This document shows positions 53,331-64,000 of a stretch of 64,000 bases of DNA, piece after piece. The stretch's first letter is position 1. Every line of letters begins with the position of its first letter. A model generated the notes under the pieces. The model was not told the origin of the DNA and did not search any database. It worked only from the letters and a program-made list of their open reading frames with translations. Position numbers and translations under genes: made by a program. This DNA is from Acholoe squamosa (taxonomy: Eukaryota > Annelida > Polychaeta > Phyllodocida > Polynoidae): positions 20,997,174 to 21,061,173 of the forward strand of contig OX439042.1 in the NCBI GenBank assembly GCA_949317995.1, read 5' to 3'.

Positions 53331-54593
53331 GACTGCCACCAGTCTTAACCGACATGCGCGCGTTTACAAAAGCACGCAGGAATATTCTCATCTTGGCTGC
53401 TCCACCTCCAGAGCTCTGAATTTTTTTTTTGTATTTTTCTTTCTTGATATATGTGATGGCGTTGAACGGTTCTGTAAGGGACAGGTATAGATTAATATAG
53501 ATATTCAATTGAAATGTGCTTTTGAAGGCTGTTAATATGGACATCATCGATGTTTTGGTTTAGCAATGGTGTATCCTTTTCCCTAAACATATATGTGGAT
53601 CATCAAAGCAAAAGGATCCTGTATGCCGCATTAATGATGTCCCTTTTGCCTTGTTGATCTTCAATGTGGAGACAGAGCCCCTACAGGTAATTCAAATGGG
53701 CAGACGCAATCCAAATGTCTCAAACAGAGTGGCAACTCATATTACTGTAAGTAGGGGCAATAGGTTCAAGTAGTTTGCCTTATAAATTGGGTGAATAGGG
53801 TCGTCCAGTGCGAGGGGGAGGGGGAGGCACTCATTGTCCAATATCCAGGTCATATAACCACCCTGAACTGCTTATATAATCAAGGTATAAGAGGTACGCT
53901 GTGCTACTTGGTCGGGAACTCGTTCTTTGCCTTTATAAGGCACCAGTAACAGAATCAGTTTGATTATATTCTCTACACGATGCATATAGCCCCTACACTA
54001 CGTCATAGTGCCTTTAAGACAGGGATAGCTATACTATATAAAACAGGACCGTGCTTGGCGCTATGAACTCCTGAACATCATCATACAGGCATATGTGACT
54101 GCTAAGGTGGTTAAGTTGCCTTAAAATATTGTTAAATTCCCTTCATGGCTGCATTCTGGAAGTTAACTTTCTCATAGGTGAGAATAAACATCACCATGAT
54201 GTTTGCCAGCTTGAGCTACCCTTAAGTTATAGGTCACACTATTGGAAACTCCTATTATTGAGTTTTTGTATATGATGCAATTTATGCTCCCAGGTTGCCT
54301 CCATTTACGCCCACAGGCTGCCATTGCAAACTCGGTAAACAATTCACACACCAAACCTGCAGTACTTGTAGTAGAAATGCATAGAAATAAGTATCAGTCA
54401 CTGAACAGGTGGAAGGACGCTCAAAGCATTGTGGGAGGAGGCCTTTCAGAGTGTATGCTGGTTGGGGCTTTGACAAAAAATTGTCCCAGTCCAAAATTTT
54501 ATTTTGCTTAATTTCAGTCGAAACAAAATTTTTGATAGTGTGCGGTCGATTGGAGGGAAAAACTACCACAGATCCATATCTCACAATGCATTA

Positions 54594-54704
54594 TATGCGC
54601 GGGCACTGACACATTCCCCTGTGAAATTGTGTAATGTAATTCTCACCATGAATATGACCTTAGTTGTCGAAATGGGGTTAAACATCTATTACTCACTCAC
54701 TCAC
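54594..54704 (+). repeat. ACTC-tailed dispersed repeat, copy 3
   Basis: TATGCGCGGGCACTGACACA, TGTGAAATTGTGTAATG, GAATATGACCTTAG, GGGGTTAAACATC and ACTCACTCACTCAC. A degenerate fragment (CCATGAATATGACCTTTCAC) also occurs at 62,852. Confidence 0.7.
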
Positions 54705-55194
54705 AATGCATTGTTGCAATTTTTTTTTGCATAATTAGCATAATTAAGCAGTATCTTGGTACTGTTCAATATAATATAGATATGTTCCATTGCTCCCTTA
54801 TAGAATTCATATGCATGCAAGTATAAACTACTGACACCTAGTGACTAGTGGAATCTGAACAATAGAAATGGAATACCCCTCCCCTACCTTCCTATAGCAT
54901 GAATCAAGTTGTTCAATGGAGGCAGCCATTGCTTGATCAGGTGCTTAGACCTTTTAGATCCAATTGCTAGTTACCAGTGCATTATCACTGTTGATAAGCT
55001 TTACACATCAATACCTGCAGCCACCCGGGGGAAAAGCCCTGTTTGCACTGAATGGAGGTCTTTCCATTTCTCCATTCTCTGGTGTTTGATTGAAAATGTT
55101 GACGTCATTCTGTGTTTTAATTTGTGTTTTAACCTGTGTTTTTATGGTACATGTATTGAGTTTAGGACAGTAACAGGTTAGTGTTAGTGCTATG

Positions 55195-56125
55195 GTATGA
55201 TAGTAATTACTCACTATTTGTCAGTGGTTAATCAATCAATATATGTTAGTAATTACTCACCGTTTGTCAGCAATTAGTCAATATAATTATGTCAGTACTT
55301 AGTCACTATATATCAGCAATTATCAATACATGTCCGTATTTACTCACAATCTGTCAGCAATTAGTCAATATATAACAGAAATAGCCATTGATTCAATAGT
55401 GCATCCTGCCTTGAATGGTATTTGTCAAAATATGTCAGTATCTATGGACTATTTGTCAGCAATTAGTTAATATATGTTAGTAATTACTCACTATGTGTCA
55501 CAACTTGTCAGCAATTAGTCAATATAATTATGTCAGTAAATACTCACTATTTGTCAGCAATTAGTCAATATATGTCAGTAATTATTCACTATTTGTCAGC
55601 AATTAGTCAAGATATGTCAGTAATAATGCACTTTTTCTCTGTAATAGTATTAGTCTGCTATCTTTAAAGATTAATCTGAGGAGAAGTTACCGCATTTTCA
55701 TCAATGATGTATTACTTTCTGTAACATATCAAAACCCTCGATCTAAAATCTACCTCCACCATCATAAATGTCCTTTAAATCAAAAACCTTTGAATCCTCG
55801 TGGGTGAATTTAGACAGTCGAAAAAAATTGTTTTTGTGATTTCCCATGTTTTTGGATCCAAATGCATAGTTTGAGACTGTCCCCAAAGAAAAGTAGATTT
55901 TTATCAGTATTTACTCACTATTGTCAGCAATTAGTCAATATATGTCAGTACTTACTCACTATTTATCAGCAATTAGTCAATATATGTCAGTACTTACTCA
56001 ATACCTGTTAGCAATTAGTCAACATATGTCAGTACTTATTCATTATTTTGTCAGCAATTAGTCAATATGTGTCAGCACTTACTCATTATTTGTCAGCAAT
56101 TAGTCAATATTTGTCATTATTTTCT
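55195..56125 (+). repeat. Degenerate minisatellite with a unit of about 43 bp
   Basis: Units built from TTGTCAGCAATTAGTCAATA and TATGTCAGTA(A/C)TTACTCACTA repeat some 15 times in two blocks (55,195-55,630 and 55,900-56,125), separated by about 260 bp of unrelated DNA. Confidence 0.85.
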
Positions 56126-56365
56126 CAGACTATTTTTCTATATTATAGCTCTATTGTTCTATAGTTCTATTGTTCTATAGTTCTATTGTGCCATTGTTCT
56201 ATGGTTATAGTGTCATAGTTCTGAATGTGTGAGCAGGCAGGTAGAAAGGGACATTCATGTGGTTATTAAATCACTTCCTGCTAATAAAACTTTAGCTTAT
56301 GATAAAGGACATATGCATTCACAGTTTTGATATGTACACATATAGTACCATGGACTGCTATAGAA

Positions 56366-57788
56366 TTGGTGACAAAACTGGGGAATTTGTAATATTAGGG
56401 GAAAATCCCTTTTTTCAAATTTATGTCTTCAGCTACATTTCGATACTTTGCATGAGAAAATACTCCAAATAGCTACAGAATTATAAGATCTCAAACATTG
56501 GATGTCAGCAACATGGAGGAATTCAGGATAGCCTTTAACTCAATGGTGTATTGAAATATTGCAACAAAATGCATAAAAAATGCAATTATTGGAAAAAATA
56601 ACAATTTTTAAACATAATCATTCATAATTTTGGATCTAGAAAGGATAATTCAATTCTGTTTTCAGTTATAAAAACCTTATGGACAGGTTAATAAGATAGC
56701 ATAATTTCTTATTCATAAAGAACAAAATTATGGTTTCCATGGCAACCAAATGTCAACAAATGTGCTAAATTTAGGGAAAAACATTCTTTTTGGAGTCTAA
56801 ATGAGCTCATTTTAGAAGGAAAATAGAGTCTTGGCTATAGCATAATCAGATTCCTCAGAGAAAGTTACCTTAGGATTGTTTTCACTTAATTTCTTACTCT
56901 TTTGGCCATATCTCCTTAAATATTGTATTTAGAGCATTTGTGGGTATTTCCCTTAATGTTATGATATTCCCTGTTTCGTCACATTGGACTGCTCTATATT
57001 GCATTCTAATGCATCCAGACCGTGGTATAGGGAACAGCTCTAGCCATTCCTGTATGGAGGTGGCCATCTTAGTATCCGTTATGTAACTGCCCCCGTCGGC
57101 CATCTTGGATTGAGCATAGACTTGTGGGTAATCACTTATCTCCCCCTCTATCTGCCAAAGAACAATGGTGATTGATATGACTGATAAGAGGGATTAGCTG
57201 CCCCCTGCCTCTATCTTAATCACCTTACTTACCTCTCAATTGTTTTAGGTGTGAAGGGAGGGGATTAGCCTTATAGGGAGACAATGGCTTGGTTTTTGTT
57301 CATGTGCCCTCTTACTAAACTTTTAAAGATTAATTTTTCTTGTATTTAAAGTATTAAAGGAATATGAAGCTTATCTTGATAAAGTTTAAGGTATTTGCTA
57401 TCCATGGGTATAAATTTTAGAATATAGCTACAGATAGTCAATTAGGAAGAGCCCACCAAAGTAAACTGTACAAAGAGGACAACTGCTGATCTAGCCCCCG
57501 CCTACATGAGCCGCCTTGCTGATCTTTCTTAGTAGTAGCAATGGCCTAGTCCCGTATAAACGCAATGTGTGATGATTATGGATGCACTCGTTGACGTTAA
57601 GGCAAGCACTTTGCTTTGCCTCGTGCTTTTATCTGGCCCTAAAATCAACTTGTGCATCCATCATCATCATATATATTACATTATTACCTAGACCATACTT
57701 TCTCTCCTCGCTCCCGGTAATGTCTGTAGCATGTACTGGCCCACCCTGGAGTAGAAATACACCACAAAACAAACAGGGCCATGTCTTA
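56366..57788. other. Non-coding interval
   Basis: No gene is supported. The 69-codon minus-strand ORF at 57,103-56,894 has no recognisable domain. Confidence 0.5.
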
Positions 57789-58223
57789 CCGTGCTGACAG
57801 GTACTAGGGTAACTGCAGTTACCCGATCCAACATGGCCACTAGTAGGTCCACCAATGTTAATACTGTTTCTCATTTTCTACTGTTATTACCCAGGGTTAT
57901 TACCCTGTTATATTTTATGATACATTGTATGCTCATAGTTCAGGTATGGATACTCATGGAAACAAGCACTCGAGTTACTCAAACACTGAGATTACTCAGG
58001 AATCAACCAACAATTGATATCTGGTACTAGGGTAACTGATTGTGTGGTACTAGGGTGACTGATTTCCTGTGATGTGATTGGTACTAGGGTAACTAGTAGA
58101 AAATGTACTAGGGTACTGGGCTACTAGGATCTGTTGTAGGAAAATTTACTAGGGTACCTGATCAGCCGTAAGTCAGCAGGTCAGTTTGCCATGAGATGAC
58201 TGACTGTACTTTAAAATGATTCT

Positions 58224-58525
58224 TAGGGAGGGATAATGGGGGGGAGTTGATGGGTTTGTGGGCGAAAAAATATTTGACCCCATTCTCAAGGGAACAAAAT
58301 TTTTTTAACCCCCCCCTCGTAAGGGACAAAAATCGCGAGCAAACGTGCCCTTTTAATGTATAGTAACGTGCAGGGTTTTCCACTGAAAACAGGTGAAATT
58401 ATTTTGACTCCCCAGCAGAGGGGTTGAAAAAATTCTGACCCCCGGTCAAGGGGTCGGAAAAATTCTGACCCCCCTCTCAAACCCACCAGCCCCCCCCCCT
58501 GTTGTTAAAAAATGATCACTCCCTT
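58224..58525. mobile_element. About 300-bp MITE nested in the 2-kb element
   Basis: TTAGGGAGGGATAATGGGGG at the left pairs with the complement of CCCCCTGTTG...GATCACTCCCTTAA at the right. Inside, TTTGACCCC / GGGTTGAAAAAATT-type segments mirror each other. ORFs here are composition artefacts. Confidence 0.6.
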
Positions 58526-58733
58526 AATACACATATTACTTCAACTATCACTTGTACTCAAGGCTGTGGGAACAATACCTTTTATAAAACTACATTTAAC
58601 TATTAGTAAACCCATGGCAAGCTACACAGCCTTTATCTCATACAATAGTATATCTCAAGTCAGAAGTTTTTCTTTAGCACTTTATTCTTTAATGCTTTAA
58701 GAGCTGCTGATCAGAAGGTGCGTCACGCCCATT

Positions 58734-58783
58734 GGTCGGCATGATGCACCAATGAAGTGCTTCATTGGAGCATCATGACGACC
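58734..58783. repeat. 50-bp hairpin: 24-bp arms, 2-base loop
   Basis: GGTCGGCATGATGCACCAAT... (58,734-58,757) and 58,760-58,783 pair with only two mismatches. A second, looser pair of GCATGATGCA motifs follows at 58,830-58,900. It belongs to the dispersed GCATGATGCA family. Confidence 0.75.
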
Positions 58784-59776
58784 CACGGGATCGAGTGTAT
58801 TGACCCCGTAGGGTTGGCATGAGACATGAATTGGCCAGGGCTGCATTCATGCATCATGACGACCGATGGGCATGATGCATTAATATATCAGCCGCCCTTA
58901 AACGGTTAAGGTATATTGAGCAAAACCACTTAGATTGCAAAGACATTTGTCATTACTAACAATATAGATCATCTTGAAGATACCCTGAGAGGTAGTATAT
59001 TATATCTGCACGTGTGACAGTAATATCAATATCAAATATAACCAAAGCTTGAATGGCTGGTGTATGTCTTAAAAATACATTTGTACCGTCTATAACTGGA
59101 ACGTCTGGGATAAATATTGCTTAAGGTTAAAATTATAGTCCTTTATCCTTACTGGGTTCTGTCCAGGAGGATCTATTGTGCTTGGAGACTGCAGAGGTAT
59201 GTACAGTAACAGAAGGCTACCTGTAGTGTCATTACTTGTACTTTTCTAGGTGACATTTCTCCATGTAAGTGGGTTTGTAGTTACCCTTGTACAGGGAACA
59301 CCATTCCAGAAAATTGTAGTTACTCTAGTACCTGACAACATGGTCCATGTGATCAGCTACCTTTCTTATTTTGGAGGGATTCTGCAGTTCTTATTAGCAG
59401 TTACTATCCAGATAACATCAACAACATGATTTTACCTTATATATGTAGTGATCTGAGTTGTTTACATACCTTTTACCAGAGTACGGTTACCCTAGTACCT
59501 CTGTTGTAGTTACCCTAGTACTTGTTATTGTTGACCAACTTAGTTACCCTAGTACAGCCAAATCTTAAAGCACTATTTACTGCTGTTCTGGAACATATGA
59601 GCCTACAATTATTAGTCCAAACCATTGGTACTTTTCTGAACAACAACTTATACAACTCTGCATCATTCGAATCCACAGGAATGCAGGGTTATTTCCCCTT
59701 TTATTTCTCTAAAGGACAGGAGCATCTGCCATGTTGGATTGGGTAACTGCAATTACCCTAGTACCTGTCCGCACGG

Positions 59777-62700
59777 TGATGTCTGTGCCTCCCTAGAAGA
59801 CTTTCCTAAAGACACCACAGTGCCAGAAGCAGTGATACTCCCCAATATATGTACCTGGTCTTGTAGACCGCAGTTCTATTTACATGTATACAGGGAGGCC
59901 AGGACGACTGGGGTCAGTGCACTTCCTGTTTACAAACACGAGGCCCCGCCGGTATTTACTAACAAAGGCTCCTGGGAAATGGGTCATGTGTCTGATGGTT
60001 ACCTGACCCCTGGTTAGGGCTGACCTCGTCAGGTATCGCCACCTTTCCAAGCGCTCAACCAGACACCTCTAGGGGTTGCATACCTAAATATGTCCTAGGT
60101 AGTATCAAATGTATATAGTGCTTGTAGGTTTAGGTATTGGTCTCCTCTCTATAGGTCCGTACCTGGCACACCTGACCCAGCCATATCTGTGTTCACAAGG
60201 TAGCAATGTGAACTGTTTCCCTAGAAATTAGTCACCTGAGAAGTTTGCCTTTGCTGAAACGTCCAGGGAAAGTAGCTGGGCTTGGATGGGTAATGAAAGT
60301 TGCACACAGGTAAACTAGCTAATGAGTGACGCTATGTTCAGTAGGACAGATAGACTTGAACTCTTCACCTTTTGAGTAACACAAGCACATGATGCTATTA
60401 AAATATGGGTAGCCAAATGTACTCTACAGTTATAAGTTGATTGTTAGTATGGCAATGTGAGACTCTAGTCTTTAAGTAATTCTTGCAACAAATGTGGTAG
60501 TGGACATTGTTGCAAAGATTAGCCCAAAATGCAAACTCGGCTATTCTGGCCATTTTACTTGAAATCTACAATCTTAGCCCTTCTAAAAGTCTATCAAATA
60601 TGTTGTATTTTGATATAACTTGTTAGGCCTATATTTCAGTGGAGAGAAGGATTGATGCTGAACTCCCCATGTGACTGTGTTAGGCTACATAATGTTTTAA
60701 TGAGTCACAAAACTCCTTAATTTTAGGGAAAAGACTGTCATATATTGGTCACCATGTAGTAAATGCAGCCGATGCCCAAATTATGAATGTTTGCTAGTTG
60801 TAACAGATAATTGAAGCTAATAGGATCGGAGTATAGGAGGTAAACACAGGGTTGGAAGTTGTCAGGGTTTCCCTGAGGCTAGGGACTTTCAGATAGGTCC
60901 ATCCCTGTAATCTTGAGGTCACTAGGCCAGATGACCTCACTGGACCATTGTATAAGGACTATCACAAAGGTAGGTCCTTATCTAGCGTACCTCTGTATGA
61001 ACAGGTGTGCAGGAGGTGTGTGTGTGTGTGGGGGGGGTGATGTGGGGTGGAGTAGCACCACTCAGGTGAGAACCCAACAGGTGCACAGGTAACAGGGAAG
61101 GCGGCAAACAGGTGTCTGCTTCACTGCCCTACTCAGCAAGCCGTACACATTTACATATAGGTGAACATGTGCACTCACAGAAATTTAAGTGTTTAAGTAC
61201 AGTCTATTTGGGGGAAGTGAGTGTGATATTGTCGGGGATATTGTAAATGGGGGGGGGGTAGTGGTGTTGCTGCGTCGTACGATTACGCCAGAGGACTATT
61301 ATTAAGTACGTACTGTCCGCCGGGCGCTACCAGCTGACGGCACCAGGTGGTGAAAGTGCTGGACATCTCGTCAGAAGTGACTGGATGGAAACATAAATTT
61401 CTTGTTAAAGGCCGTTAAGATTTAACAAGACAGTCTTAGATTTATTTCATAATATTGAAACATGCCTTCTTGATATCTCTACTGTACACTTGAAGCAACA
61501 TCATATAATGACTTCATTTACCAGGACAGCATGATGCCCCCGGATGATGCCTCAACATTTATATTGTTGTTGGGTTCAACCAATACAGCGCATCATGCCG
61601 ATCCTTTCCATGAGGACAACCCTACTTGCTATATTCCTCCATCATGGTCACAAACAGACACAGTGTCTTGATGTACTTTGCAATCCTTAAAGAGTTATTA
61701 TACCATCTGTCTCAGTAGTCATACATTCAGATTTATGTGGGGTAATTTCTCTAATTTCTCTGTACTTTTACTCCTTTCTCTCAATTGCCTTTGTTCAAAT
61801 CTGCACCGTATACATAGCCACACGACTACCTCCAACACTCAGTGCACATCTTGACAATCATAGATTTTATCTTAGAATTGTGTAGTAATGGTTCATGTAG
61901 AAATGTGACAGGTGCTCGTATAATGTAGCCGGAAGATCACATCACGTGCAGTCCCCTGTCCCGGGTGCAGCCACCATCCATGCATTACATGTAGACCTAG
62001 ATTTTAAACTGTTACACCAGCCAATATACTCATATATATCTTACTTTTTACAAGGTATTGATGTAGCAAATCACAATGTGAATACACCAACTGTGACTCC
62101 TCCTGCAAGGCAGCTGATAAAATAGACTTTCGCCATCTCAAAGACATATTGGCGGAAGAGGAGTAGCCTATCATAAAGTAAAGTGTCAACATTATTCTTT
62201 TAAATAGGAATGCAGAAGCGATGCTGCGTGTCATGTGACACACCATCTGCGCCTCACGTGGGGCGCCACTAAAGGCGTGCATCGTTTTGGTCTGTGACCA
62301 CATGACATGAGTGGCGACATCTGATGGGTGGCTTAAAGGTGACATTGGTGACAGGATCAAGGGGCATTATGAGAGCTGAGTAATAAAGGCTTATATCAAT
62401 ATTGAGCATAGGTGTTGTCGCATCAGTCACGTGTTTGGTGGGAGTGGGTGGGTGGGTGGGCCCTGGAGGCTTGCCGGAACAATACAATAACCTAAAAGGT
62501 GAGGCAGGTGTGACATGTCTTAAATTGGTCGTGGTAAAGTTTCTAATTTGAACTCCAACCCCCTCTCATGCCCCCATAAAAAATAAGAAGTAAAGAAATC
62601 CAGAAGAGGAGAAAGAGCCAAAGGCTTCATTACCACGGTACCATCATCTCAATTTCAATTCAATTTGCATGCAGCATATGCATGTATATGCAAGATATAA

Positions 62701-64000
62701 CGTCTTGACTTGATGTGGTTTAGGTAGTCTTCAAGCACTGGGGCACATTGAGTCTGAATCTCGTCTCTTCTGTCCCAGGTGTCTGGTACGTGTATATATG
62801 AGCACAGACGCATATCCATCCACAAATTGATAGTAAATGTAGTTTTTCTGCCATGAATATGACCTTTCACTGTCGAAATAGCAATAAGAAACATATTTAC
62901 GTATCATTCTCATAATCAAGGCAATATTGAAGAAACATTTAGATTCACTGACAAAGTGTTGCTGTTATTTAAAATGAGGCACTTGGACCAAAAAACTGCA
63001 CTGTTGTGGACCCTTAAAAATTGCGATGTGGAAGTCCATTGTTTTAGACAAACAGTCATGACAGAGCCAGGTGGCATTTGACCTTGATCTGTAGTTTTAA
63101 ATCTCTGGAATGGACGCCTGTGGCTAGTAAAAGATGGAAAAAGGTAGCGTTGGGCTGGTCAGTCAGTATTCTGGTATTCACAGATGAGATTGGCCATGGT
63201 GTCTATCACTACGAGGTAATGGTTTTGTTTCTAACAAGCACTGTTGGAAGTTGTGTTGTTATGATATTGATATACACTGGGGAATGTTGAACAAAATAAC
63301 AGAGCTTTCAGAATAGAACATATTCAATATACATATACAATGCATCAATGATTAGCATAAGCTCTCCATTGCTAGGTATTAATAACTGTAGTCCAGCTAA
63401 CAGATATGATAAGTAGAAACCGAACAGAAAGCACTTAAGCTACATAGTATACATGATGGTAGTGGCAGTAGGATGGTTAGTGCTGGGCCATCAGTCATAT
63501 GGCTCAGGTCGGTAAATTGATGGATAGTGACTTTGGTAATAAAGAGTGTCCTGGTGCGACCCCTTCACCCTTCACTCCATTACTAAACCATTTCCATCTT
63601 TCACCCACCCACCTGTATAGCCACAGCTAAGCCAGATTACCCAGTAACATCCACTCAGTGGTCCTTTAATAGACCCAGATTCATCAACTCCATTCACAAC
63701 TATCCCTATTGAACACCATGAAAAGAGGTGGGTGGATAATAGTAAGCTGTGACAAAACGCCGGATCAGCAAACCAGCTTTGGATCGGGGACCCTATACAT
63801 GTAGTTGGAGGCCCTCACATGACACTGGGGGAGTGATGAGGGGGTGGGGGATAGGGTAGCTAATTAATGAGCTTCCCTTGTCAATGTACTGGCGGGGAAT
63901 CTCCTGTGGGACTCATACCCATTGTGGCTGGGGTGGGGGAGGAGGCACAACAGCAGATACTTCCAATGGTGATCAGTAGCTTCCTGTCAATGGCCACTGA
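59777..64000. other. Non-coding interval to the window end
   Basis: I see no gene I can support. Notable bits are a TG-rich stretch near 61,018, a GCATGATGC...GCATCATGC pair at 61,530-61,597, a CTTGTTAAA...TTTAACAAG inverted repeat near 61,400, a GGGTGGGTGGGTGGG run near 62,445 and a fragment of the ACTC-tailed repeat at 62,852. Confidence 0.5.

Larger units (their letters stand above)
53505..56365 (+). repeat. Copy 2 of the dispersed repeat of 20.05-20.84 kb, split by insertions
   Basis: The blocks 53,508-53,812, 53,895-53,960 and 56,150-56,360 match the 20-kb copy in order. Between the second and third blocks about 2.2 kb of foreign DNA is present, including the ACTC-tailed repeat and the 43-bp minisatellite. 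Confidence 0.6.
57789..59776. mobile_element. 2-kb inverted-repeat element with repeated TACTAGGGTAACT motifs
   Basis: The ends share a TIR of about 50 bp (CCGTGCTGACAGGTACTAGG... left; the complement of ...CCTAGTACCTGTCCGCACGG right), which includes the palindrome GGGTAACTGCAGTTACCC. Within about 370 bp of the left end GGTACTAGGGTAACT-type motifs occur six times (57,800, 58,023, 58,046, 58,080, 58,105, 58,147). Within about 500 bp of the right end the reverse motif AGTTACCCTAGTACC occurs six times (59,278, 59,319, 59,486, 59,508, 59,541, 59,752). No transposase ORF is visible. It looks like a non-autonomous DNA transposon whose ends carry arrays of protein-binding sites. Confidence 0.6.

Noticed and set aside
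55195-56125. CRISPR-like array of regular repeats
   Set aside because: The repeats are degenerate, contiguous and without unique spacers, in a eukaryotic setting; a minisatellite explains them.
59739-60017. 92-codon plus-strand ORF with several Cys
   Set aside because: Its start lies inside the TIR of the 2-kb element and no domain pattern is recognisable.

Overview
This window is eukaryotic, non-coding-rich and AT-biased DNA with no confidently recognisable host gene. It is a dense mosaic of transposable elements at different stages of decay. The repeat content suggests an invertebrate metazoan, most likely a lophotrochozoan and plausibly a gastropod mollusc. It includes a dispersed repeat ending in ACTC arrays, tRNA-derived SINE-like units, many short foldback/MITE elements, a Penelope-like element, a Ty3-like element and a non-LTR element. 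The taxonomic call is inference from repeat style, not from a marker gene.

Layout. 1-5100: a Ty3/Gypsy-like LTR retrotransposon on the minus strand, cut by the window edge. It has pol (protease plus the start of reverse transcriptase), a very long gag, a canonical GGGAAAC -1 slippery site exactly in phase at the gag/pol overlap, and a candidate 5' LTR. 5.1-13.6 kb: non-coding DNA with several foldback/MITE elements, a 1.3-kb inverted-repeat element and one copy of a 334-bp dispersed repeat. 13.6-16.4 kb: a 5'-truncated, once-frameshifted non-LTR retrotransposon (minus). 17-22.6 kb: a tRNA-like SINE, perfect inverted repeats, a paired CRE motif, a 142-bp direct repeat and a CA-rich satellite interrupted by a MITE.

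22,714-33,886 is the most interesting block: an 11.2-kb element with roughly 425-bp terminal inverted repeats, AG...CT termini and a perfect 6-bp target duplication (CCCAAC). This is the terminal signature of Maverick/Polinton elements. Its interior carries the pieces of a broken type I membrane protein resembling the envelope/F-type glycoproteins of errantivirus- and baculovirus-like agents, followed by small compact ORFs. That gene is split by a complete 5.2-kb Penelope-like element (25,477-30,697). The Penelope-like element has its own target duplication, tandem terminal repeats, ORF1, an RT-GIY-YIG ORF and a hammerhead-ribozyme-like motif. The gene is split again by an 825-bp inverted-repeat insertion. 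No Polinton integrase, PolB or capsid gene is visible, so the element may be a deleted or non-autonomous derivative.

34-43 kb: more foldback elements, and a long inverted-repeat pair (34,984-35,880 and 39,730-40,378). One arm contains a 369-bp solo LTR whose empty site is preserved in the other arm. The second copy of the 334-bp repeat and a cluster of four tRNA-like sequences with a tandem SINE also lie here. 43-57 kb: local duplications (including a 2.48-kb tandem unit with one internally deleted copy), a foldback element and a minisatellite. 57.8-59.8 kb: a 2-kb inverted-repeat element with repeated TACTAGGGTAACT-type motifs at both ends. 59.8-64 kb: nothing coding that I can support.
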